Shown here: one piece after another, positions 1 to 5,450 of the stretch
Layout: the number at the start of each line of letters is the position of its first letter
Position numbering within the stretch: the first letter of the stretch is position 1
Origin: Acidobacteriaceae bacterium
Lineage (GTDB): Bacteria; Acidobacteriota; Terriglobia; Terriglobales; Acidobacteriaceae
Direction of reading: 5' to 3'
DNA: 7,829 nt
Assembly: GCA_030040115.1 (NCBI GenBank)
Contig: JASHUH010000564.1
Location: 1-7,829, forward strand
The notes under the pieces: model-generated
Told to the model about the DNA's origin: nothing
What the model saw: only the letters and a program-made list of their open reading frames with translations
The model's database searches: none
Position numbers and translations under genes: made by a program

Positions 1-298
1 CGACTCCTCGATTTTTGACCCTTATTCATAAATGTCCATTTGTCATAGATGACTATTGGTCATATTCTGCGTGCGAACTGGAACGTTGTCAAGGCAATTT
101 CCCGGGAAACCACGGATATCCTCGCGCCATCCATAGCCGCCCCGGCAAGGAAAAACTTCCTCCGCAACGCCGCGCTCCCAAGTCGCGATTTGGGACCTGG
201 GAAACGGTAGCGCAGAAGGACGAATTCATGCGGTCAGCGGCCTAGGAAGACTTTCTCCACAGCCTCGGCCTTCGGGCGCCCTGCGCCTTTCCCTCGTT
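1..298. other. Upstream region with no convincing gene
   Basis: No open frame here looks like a real gene. The longest plus-strand frame (from a TTG near 15 to 245) lacks a ribosome binding site, has an ordinary-noise composition and matches no family I recognise. The first 70 bases are clearly more AT-rich than the rest of the window, as expected of an intergenic or promoter region. They include three copies of the pentamer GTCAT or its complement (42-46, 49-53 and 59-63). The neighbouring gene to the left lies outside the window. Confidence 0.6.
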
Positions 299-325
299 TT
301 GTCGAGCCGCGCTCTGCTGTATAAA
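299..325 (+). promoter_or_regulatory. Putative sigma-70-type promoter for the PQQ dehydrogenase
   Basis: TATAAA at 320-325 is a good -10 candidate, with TTGTCG at 299-304 as a partial -35. The 15-base spacer is shorter than the ideal 17, so the -35 assignment is weak. Transcription would start near 332 and leave a leader of about 30 bases before the ATG at 363. This is consensus matching only. Confidence 0.35.
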
Positions 326-346
326 GGGAGTTAGGAACTGTCAGCC

Positions 347-354
347 GAGGAGGT
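347..354 (+). promoter_or_regulatory. Ribosome binding site fixing the start at 363
   Basis: GAGGAGGT is a near-perfect Shine-Dalgarno sequence placed 8 bases before the ATG at 363. A second in-frame ATG at 372 would be 17 bases away, so 363 is the preferred start. Confidence 0.85.
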
Positions 355-362
355 CTGAATCG

Positions 363-1631
363 ATGACGGGTATGTTTCGGCGTTCGATCTATGGGCTCAT
401 CGCTGCTTCTGGATGTTTGCTGGCCGCGAGCCTTCCCGCGCTTGCCGCCGCTTCTCCCCCATGCGACAGCGACAATGGAGGCATCAAGCTGCCACCCGGA
501 TTTTGCGCGCTGGTGGTGGCCAACAACCTGGGCGAGGCCCGCCATGCGGTCGTTGCGCCCAATGGCGATCTCTTCGTTGCCTTGCAGAATGGCGGCATCG
601 TCTCGCTGCACGACTCCACAGGCAACGGCCATTTCGACGTGAAGAATCATTTCGGCGACCAGAGCGTCACCGGCATCGGCTTTCACGACGGCTATCTCTA
701 TTTCGCCACCCCTGTGAGCGTGCAGCGTTACAAGTGGTCTCCCGGGCAGCTTAAGCCTTCCGGTCCGCCCGAAACCGTAGTCACCGGGCTCCCTGTCCAG
801 CACGAACATGAAGATAAGGGATTGACCTTCGACCAGCACGAGCACCTGTACATCAACGTCGGCGCGCCCTCCAATGCCTGCCAATCACGTGACCGCCAAC
901 CCGGAGTGCCGGGTATGGATCCCTGCCCCATCCTCGAGAAGCACGGCGGAGCCTGGCGATTCGACGCCGACAAGCTGGGCCAAACCCAGGACCAGGGCGT
1001 ACGCATCGCCACCGGGCTGCGCCAGTTTCCCGCGCTTACCTGGCATGATGGCGCGCTTTACATCGTGATGAACAACCGCGACCAGCTCGACACTCTCTGG
1101 CCCAAATCCTTCAACGCCGAAGAAAACGCCACCTGGCCCGCGGAGCCGATGTATCGCGCTGCCATGGGCGACAATTTCGGCTGGCCCTTTTGCGTGTTCA
1201 ACTACACCACCGGGAAAGAGTTCCTGTCGCCGGAATACGGTGGCGACGGAAAGAAGGTGGGCCGCTGCGGCCAGTACAAGCTGCCCATTGTCGCTTTTCC
1301 GGCGCACTGGGCTCCAGTGGACGTGATGTTTTATAGCGGCCAGATGTTCCCGGCGAAGTATCGCGGCGGCGCGTTCATCGCCTTTCATGGCTCATGGAAT
1401 CGCGCCCCCCTGCCGATGGCCGGCTACAACGTCGTCTTCCAGCCTTTCGCCGACGGCATGCCTTCCGGCAAGTGGGAAGTCTTCGCCCACGGCTTTAAAG
1501 GCGTGGAAAAGCTGATGGAGCCCAACGACGCGGCCGCCCGCCCCGATGGCTTGGCGCAAGCCCCCGATGGATCGCTCTATATTACGGAGAGTCAGCACGG
1601 CAAAGTGTGGCGCGTTCTCTATCGCCAGTAA
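363..1631 (+). CDS. Secreted PQQ-dependent sugar dehydrogenase (sorbosone dehydrogenase-like)
   Basis: This 422-residue protein most resembles the L-sorbosone dehydrogenase / soluble PQQ glucose dehydrogenase superfamily, six-bladed propellers that oxidise aldoses or sugar aldehydes outside the cytoplasm using PQQ and calcium. Residues 1-30 form a signal peptide (MFRRS, a hydrophobic stretch, then ALAAA), with cleavage probably near 29-30. Family-like landmarks follow in order: IKLPPGF (41-47), APNGDLFVAL (65-74), HEHEDKGLTF with LYINVGAPSNAC (147-173), a GLR...LTW...NNRDQL stretch (218-242), GDNFGWPFC (269-277), AFHGSWNR (340-347) and ARPDGLAQAPDGSLYI (392-407). His147 or His149 is the candidate for the catalytic histidine, by position only. 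No CxxCH haem motif is fused to it, so electrons must go to a separate acceptor that is not encoded here. No PQQ synthesis gene is nearby. The true substrate cannot be read from sequence. The next gene follows after 168 bases and may or may not be co-transcribed. Confidence 0.88.
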   Translation: MTGMFRRSIYGLIAASGCLLAASLPALAAASPPCDSDNGGIKLPPGFCALVVANNLGEARHAVVAPNGDLFVALQNGGIVSLHDSTGNGHFDVKNHFGDQSVTGIGFHDGYLYFATPVSVQRYKWSPGQLKPSGPPETVVTGLPVQHEHEDKGLTFDQHEHLYINVGAPSNACQSRDRQPGVPGMDPCPILEKHGGAWRFDADKLGQTQDQGVRIATGLRQFPALTWHDGALYIVMNNRDQLDTLWPKSFNAEENATWPAEPMYRAAMGDNFGWPFCVFNYTTGKEFLSPEYGGDGKKVGRCGQYKLPIVAFPAHWAPVDVMFYSGQMFPAKYRGGAFIAFHGSWNRAPLPMAGYNVVFQPFADGMPSGKWEVFAHGFKGVEKLMEPNDAAARPDGLAQAPDGSLYITESQHGKVWRVLYRQ

Positions 1632-1790
1632 TCTCTCTGTTGATCGCAAATAGAATCGCTAAGCGCCAGGTCTACGGCAGATCCAGAGGGATGTAAGGAA
1701 CACGGATGCGGGTGAGTGGCTTTTCCCCCGAATCGAAGCCGCGTTGCACGATCTCGGGCGCATCTCGGAAACTTTGAACTTGTTCCAAAA

Positions 1791-1797
1791 GGAGGAG
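1791..1797 (+). promoter_or_regulatory. Ribosome binding site fixing the start at 1800
   Basis: GGAGGAG ends only a few bases before the ATG at 1800. An in-frame ATG at 1716 would give a longer product, but it has no such site and would put 28 residues of Arg/Ser-rich sequence ahead of an evident signal peptide. The start at 1800 is therefore chosen. Confidence 0.85.
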
Positions 1798-1799
1798 AA

Positions 1800-2426
1800 A
1801 TGAGCAGGTTTTTCGCAGTTTCGCTTCTCGCGCCGGTTCTTGCGCTGCCATGGAGTGCGACGCCGGCCGCGGCCGCTCAACCATTCCCACACCCCGGGCA
1901 TCTGGGCGCGGCAGCGCTCCAGGCCGCGCAACATTCCCCGGCTGGGCCCGGCCTCACCCTCACCACCACTGCTTTCGAGGATGGCGGCATCATCCCCAAC
2001 CAATACACGCAGGCCGTCAGTTCCCCCATTTCACCGCCGCTCGAATGGAGCCACGTTCCCGAGGGCACGGTCAGCTTCGCCCTGATCGTCGACGATCCTG
2101 ACTCCGCCCTTCGCCACAGCCCTGAGGAAGTGTTGCACTGGCTCATCTTGAACATTCCCGGCTCCAGCCGCTCCCTGCCGCAAGACGTGCCCCACGACCC
2201 CAATCTGCCCGACGGCGCCATTCAGGCCAAAAACTCGGGTGGAGTCACGGGCTTTCGCGGCCCCGGCGCGCCGGCTGCCGGACCCTACCACCACTACCTC
2301 TTCCAGCTCTACGCGCTTGACACCAAGCTCGATCTGGGCCCGGATGCGACGCGGCAAAGCTTCCTCCAGGCCATTTCTGGCCACGTGCTCGGCAAAGGCG
2401 TCCTCGTCGGCCGCTTCCATCGCTAA
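1800..2426 (+). CDS. Secreted YbhB/YbcL-type PEBP family protein
   Basis: A 208-residue member of the phosphatidylethanolamine-binding protein family (bacterial YbhB/YbcL branch, sometimes named Raf kinase inhibitor-like). Residues 1-26 form a signal peptide (MSRFF, a hydrophobic core, then TPAAAA), so the product is probably periplasmic, unlike the cytoplasmic E. coli YbhB. The ligand-pocket signatures are all present: SPPLEW (78-83), VDDPDS (97-102), HWLILNIP (113-120), GFRGPGAPAAGPYHHY (151-166), FQLYALD (168-174) and GHVLGKG (194-200). The mature domain has the usual length of about 150-160 residues plus a Pro/His/Ala-rich linker (about 27-50). Members bind small anionic or phospholipid-like ligands, but the bacterial role is unsettled and I assign no reaction. 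The gene sits 168 bases after the dehydrogenase on the same strand and converges on the lipoprotein gene ending at 2569. Confidence 0.92.
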   Translation: MSRFFAVSLLAPVLALPWSATPAAAAQPFPHPGHLGAAALQAAQHSPAGPGLTLTTTAFEDGGIIPNQYTQAVSSPISPPLEWSHVPEGTVSFALIVDDPDSALRHSPEEVLHWLILNIPGSSRSLPQDVPHDPNLPDGAIQAKNSGGVTGFRGPGAPAAGPYHHYLFQLYALDTKLDLGPDATRQSFLQAISGHVLGKGVLVGRFHR

Positions 2427-2506
2427 TGGCCGCCCTATCCGGCATTTCGATTCTGTTCTTTCGAGAAACCGAGAAGCGATTTCAATCACAAAGGCTCTTA
2501 CCGCAA

Positions 2507-2527
2507 GCCCGGCCGCGCAGGCCGGGC
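2507..2527. terminator. Perfect GC hairpin between convergent genes
   Basis: GCCCGGCC (2507-2514) and GGCCGGGC (2520-2527) form an 8-bp perfect stem around the loop GCGCA. On the plus strand it lies 80 bases after the PEBP stop and is followed by GTGTTT, a weak T tract. On the minus strand it lies 42 bases beyond the lipoprotein stop and is followed by TTGCGG. A shared, possibly bidirectional, terminator is the most likely role, but neither T tract is strong. Confidence 0.55.
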
Positions 2528-2542
2528 GTGTTTCCGCTCAAC

Positions 2543-2576
2543 CGCCGTAGGCATCGCACGCATGCATTCTACGGCG
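2543..2576. repeat. Inverted repeat spanning the stop codon of the lipoprotein gene
   Basis: CGCCGTAG (2543-2550) pairs with CTACGGCG (2569-2576). Inside it GCAT (2551-2554) pairs with ATGC (2562-2565), leaving a 3-base bulge and a 7-base loop. The right arm contains the minus-strand TAG stop (2569-2571). There is no T tract on either side, so it may protect or help shape the mRNA end rather than terminate on its own. Confidence 0.45.
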
Positions 2577-3825
2577 TCACCGATTCGGTCGCATGGTTGC
2601 CATGCGGTACGGCGGCGATCGCCGCTGGATTGGCGCCGGGAACCACATACGGCGTGTTTTCCGTCGCGGTGAGCACGCCGGTGCTGGGATTCAGACGAAA
2701 ACCGGAAACTGTGTTGCCCAGATAGTTTGCTGTAAACACGTAGCGGCCCAGCGCCGGGTCCACGATAATGGCCACCGGATCGGTGTCGGTCGAGTTGGTG
2801 GTGCTCCCGCTCACGGCCACCGTCGCCGAAGGCGTCCCCGTCGGCAATGCGATGTTGTAGGCCGATACCGTCGACTGCAGCGAATTGGCTACGTAGATAA
2901 AGATGCCCCGCGGATCCACAACCACCGCGGTGGGCTCATTGCCGGTCTTGAAGGGGCCATTGATCATAAACGAAAGCTGGCCTGTGGTCTCGATCGAATA
3001 GCCTATCAGCTCGTTCGACGCGAAATCGGTAACGTAGACAAAGCGATCGGTGGGATCGGCCGTCACCGCCGTCGGCTTCACGCCCGCCTGGTAAGGGCTT
3101 CCCGCCGCTGCCGTCAAGGCGCCGCTGGAAGGGTCCACGACAAAGCCGAAAATCCAGCCCGGGTTGGCGTTGCTGGTCACCGTTCCGCCGGGGTTGTACG
3201 CCGACTGATCGTACACGGTCACGTAAACAGCATAGACACTTGGAGAGACCGTCAGCCCCGTGCTGTTGGGAATCACCGCCACTCCCGTGGGCGCCACCGC
3301 GTCACTGGCATAGCCGGGAATCACGAGGCTCTCCTGCGCAACCAGCGAGCCGATGGAGCCGTCCGAGCCAAGCGAATATTCGCTCAGCGTCGCCGAGGTG
3401 GTTCCCGAAACCACATACAGGTAGTCATGCGCCACGCTCACGGCGATGTACACGGGTGGCGCGCTGGTGGTGATGCTGTCCTTCTGAGTCAGGGCGCCCG
3501 TGGAAAGGGTGATGGCAAAATGAACCACTGAATCGCTTCCCGCATTGGCGACATAGAGGTCCGTGTAATCCGAGCTCACCACCATGGAAACAGGCTGGCT
3601 TCCGCCACTGGGTACGATCGGAGCCGCAGTGTCGGTGCGCAACGCGCCCGATTCGGGATCGATCGCGAAAGGTACAATTTGTCCGGCGCTGCCCGGCGTG
3701 TTGCTCGTGGAATCCGCCACAAACACATAGTCGATGGTGGGGATAAAGCATCCTGACAGGAGGGTGGCCACCGCGAGGCCAATCGCAGAGACCAGAACAA
3801 GCTGGCTCACTTTGTTTAACTTCAT
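2569..3825 (-). CDS. Lipoprotein with seven-bladed YVTN/lactonase-like beta-propeller (paralogue 1)
   Basis: A 418-residue predicted lipoprotein. Residues 1-25 form a type II signal peptide ending in the lipobox LSGC, with the lipidated Cys at 26. The residue after it is Phe, not Asp, so the E. coli inner-membrane retention rule does not apply. The mature part reads as seven repeats of the form x-YV-x-(N/D)-x-xxx-V-x-x-(Y/F)-x-(I/L)-x-xxTG-x-L, at about 31-64, 88-114, 134-162, 197-240, 260-287, 307-335 and 360-388. This is the pattern of the YVTN / 6-phosphogluconolactonase-like (lactonase fold) propellers. Apart from Cys26 the protein has no cysteine, unlike its two neighbours. It ends in SVTP, close to the GVTPP of paralogue 2. 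Enzymatic lactonase activity is not established: many such secreted propellers are annotated only by fold. It is the last gene of the tandem set and has its own promoter-like element. Confidence 0.85.
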   Translation of the reverse strand: MKLNKVSQLVLVSAIGLAVATLLSGCFIPTIDYVFVADSTSNTPGSAGQIVPFAIDPESGALRTDTAAPIVPSGGSQPVSMVVSSDYTDLYVANAGSDSVVHFAITLSTGALTQKDSITTSAPPVYIAVSVAHDYLYVVSGTTSATLSEYSLGSDGSIGSLVAQESLVIPGYASDAVAPTGVAVIPNSTGLTVSPSVYAVYVTVYDQSAYNPGGTVTSNANPGWIFGFVVDPSSGALTAAAGSPYQAGVKPTAVTADPTDRFVYVTDFASNELIGYSIETTGQLSFMINGPFKTGNEPTAVVVDPRGIFIYVANSLQSTVSAYNIALPTGTPSATVAVSGSTTNSTDTDPVAIIVDPALGRYVFTANYLGNTVSGFRLNPSTGVLTATENTPYVVPGANPAAIAAVPHGNHATESVTP

Positions 3826-3830
3826 GCGCT

Positions 3831-3835
3831 TCCTT
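3831..3835 (-). promoter_or_regulatory. Ribosome binding site of paralogue 1
   Basis: The minus strand reads AAGGA, 5 bases before the ATG. The same AAGGA with the same 5-base spacing precedes paralogue 3, and the pre-start sequence of paralogue 2 aligns to it without gaps. Confidence 0.75.
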
Positions 3836-3891
3836 CGCCGTGGGCCATCGGATCCAAGCCCCCTGAAAACTTGTTGAGGTTACCCGAAATG

Positions 3892-3922
3892 ATTGTAAGA
3901 GCCCGGCGCTGGGTGGCGCCAA
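3892..3922 (-). promoter_or_regulatory. Putative promoter of paralogue 1
   Basis: On the minus strand TACAAT (3892-3897) matches the -10 consensus at five of six positions. It sits in GGGCTCTTACAAT, which is nearly identical to the element upstream of paralogue 3. A partial -35, TTGGCG (3917-3922), is 19 bases upstream. The expected leader is about 60 bases. A 5-bp dyad (GGCGC at 3905-3909 with GCGCC at 3916-3920) lies in the spacer and could be an operator. Confidence 0.45.
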
Positions 3923-3943
3923 GAGTCCGCCCGCCGCGCCGGC

Positions 3944-5290
3944 TCATGGCGGCGTCACTCCGGCCCCGGTGCCGTTGTGCGGAATGGCTGCCACCGCTGT
4001 CAGCTGATCGCTGGCCGCGAATGGCGAATACTGCGATATCAGCAGTGTCCCCGCCGTCGGACTCAATTCGAACCCGGAAACCGTGTTGCCAAGATAATTC
4101 GCGGTGAAGAGAAAATGCTCGGTCGAAGGGTCGACGCCAATCGCCACCGGTTGCGTTCCCGTGGTGTAGGTCCCGATCTGGCTCAGGGCGCCGCCGCTGC
4201 TCGCATAAGCCGTAATCGTCGAGTCCAATGAGTTCGTCACGTAGGCATACGAATATGCGTGATCGACGACAATAGCCGACGGCCCATTACCCGCTGCAAA
4301 CGCGTTTGTCCCCCCCGCACCGCTCGTCATGGGCGTCAAAGCGCCGGTCGCCGACGAAACCGAGTAACCAAGAACATCGCTGCTCCCGTAGTCGGTCACA
4401 TAGAGATAGGAACTTGTAGGATCGCTGGCCGCTCCTGTAGGCTGCACGCCGGCCGCGAACGGGATGCCGCCGTTCAAAGGGCACAATGTCCCCGGCGGTA
4501 GCGTTCCCGACGGAATGGGACCCGACGCTGGACAGGTTCCTCCTGCCGGCACGGGTGTCGTGCTGGCAGGGGCCACTGAAAAACCGTAGATATACCCCAT
4601 AAGAGGGCTCACCGAGGAGTCATAGGCAGTCACATAGACGTAATCGCCCGACGCCAGCACGTTCACCGCCGTAGGCACGATCACGTGCGACGTGCTCGCC
4701 CCTGAGAGCGTCAATGGCCAGTAGTTGCCGTTCACAGCCGGATTCACGGCCGGCGACCCGATGCAAGTCGTTGCGGCGCAGGTTGACGTCGATCCAGTCA
4801 GCGGATACACGCCAATTGAGCCTGAACAGGGCTGCGCAGTGGAGCAGGTGGGAAGCGGCTGGTAAGTGTCCAGGACAAACAGGTCCGATTTGTTGACCGC
4901 CAGCGCCAGCGGAAAAATTCCCGGCGTGTTCACAGTATTGAACGAATACAGCTTGCCGTCCGTGCCGATGACGAATTGAACGATGTTGTTGTCGTCCTGG
5001 TTGGCCACGAACAAGCTTTCGTAATCGGCTGAAACTGCTTCGGCCACCGGATCGCGCCCGCCCGAAGGAAATGGCGAAGATGGGATCTGGCGCATGCGCC
5101 CCGATTCGGAGTTGATCTCAAAAACGTCGATCAGACCGTATTGATTCGTCCCGAAGGCCTTCGAGCTGGCCACATAAACAAAATCCACCGTCAGCGTTTC
5201 CGTAAACTGCGAGCACGCCGTCACGAGGAGAGCCGCCAGCAGGCCGGCCGCGGAAACCAGCATAAGCTGGCTCGATTTCTTCAACTTCAT
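3944..5290 (-). CDS. Lipoprotein with seven-bladed YVTN/lactonase-like beta-propeller (paralogue 2)
   Basis: A 448-residue predicted lipoprotein, counted from the ATG at 5290. That start aligns with those of both paralogues (MKLKK against MKLNK and MKFTK) and puts the lipobox Cys (VTAC) at residue 26, as in the others. An in-frame ATG two codons upstream (5296) is possible but lies inside the conserved pre-start region. Seven propeller repeats are visible at about 36-68, 91-118, 136-165, 216-247, 294-320, 347-372 and 391-417. Long low-complexity insertions rich in Ser, Thr, Pro and Gly sit in blades 3 and 4. Six further cysteines (149, 155, 171, 176, 253 and 270) all fall in these insertions, which suggests three disulfides and fits an extracytoplasmic location. 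CSTAQPC (149-155) recurs in almost the same form in paralogue 3. The last blade contains ANYLGNTVSGF, identical to paralogue 1. Substrate or partner is unknown. Confidence 0.85.
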   Translation of the reverse strand: MKLKKSSQLMLVSAAGLLAALLVTACSQFTETLTVDFVYVASSKAFGTNQYGLIDVFEINSESGRMRQIPSSPFPSGGRDPVAEAVSADYESLFVANQDDNNIVQFVIGTDGKLYSFNTVNTPGIFPLALAVNKSDLFVLDTYQPLPTCSTAQPCSGSIGVYPLTGSTSTCAATTCIGSPAVNPAVNGNYWPLTLSGASTSHVIVPTAVNVLASGDYVYVTAYDSSVSPLMGYIYGFSVAPASTTPVPAGGTCPASGPIPSGTLPPGTLCPLNGGIPFAAGVQPTGAASDPTSSYLYVTDYGSSDVLGYSVSSATGALTPMTSGAGGTNAFAAGNGPSAIVVDHAYSYAYVTNSLDSTITAYASSGGALSQIGTYTTGTQPVAIGVDPSTEHFLFTANYLGNTVSGFELSPTAGTLLISQYSPFAASDQLTAVAAIPHNGTGAGVTPP

Positions 5291-5302
5291 CTGCATCTTT
5301 CG
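5291..5302 (-). promoter_or_regulatory. Degenerate ribosome binding region deciding the start at 5290
   Basis: On the minus strand CGAAAGATGCAG directly precedes the chosen ATG. It aligns base for base with CGAAGGAAGCGC before paralogue 1, so the Shine-Dalgarno core AAGGA has become AAAGA. The drift also created an ATG inside the leader (5294-5296). Translation may be weaker than for the sister genes. Confidence 0.55.
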
Positions 5303-5450
5303 TCAACCGGCCGAAACATTGGCCTTAAATGAATCATGAAAATTCGGGGTCGCCTGCAAAGTTCCACGGCAGTCCCGGCAATCATGCGCCCGCCGATCGT
5401 TCCGGAGCGCGGGGAAACCGTCCTGCCGGGTCATTGCCGCAGCCGTCATC

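Noticed and set aside
15..245. 76-codon plus-strand frame at the left edge
   Set aside because: It starts with TTG, has no ribosome binding site, no family resemblance and an unremarkable composition. It is probably chance.
234..884. 216-codon minus-strand frame opposite the dehydrogenase
   Set aside because: It overlaps the well-supported dehydrogenase gene and shows no recognisable domain.
1716..1799. Upstream in-frame extension of the PEBP gene
   Set aside because: It would bury the signal peptide behind 28 charged residues, and the strong ribosome binding site points to 1800.
2593..3531. 312-codon plus-strand frame antisense to paralogue 1
   Set aside because: The Arg/His/Gly-rich translation is typical of the reverse complement of a GC-rich gene, and the minus frame has a signal peptide, repeats and a ribosome binding site.
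5374..5430. CCCGGCA / TGCCGGG inverted repeat between paralogues 3 and 2
   Set aside because: The 7-bp arms are 43 bases apart with no T tract, about what chance gives in GC-rich DNA.
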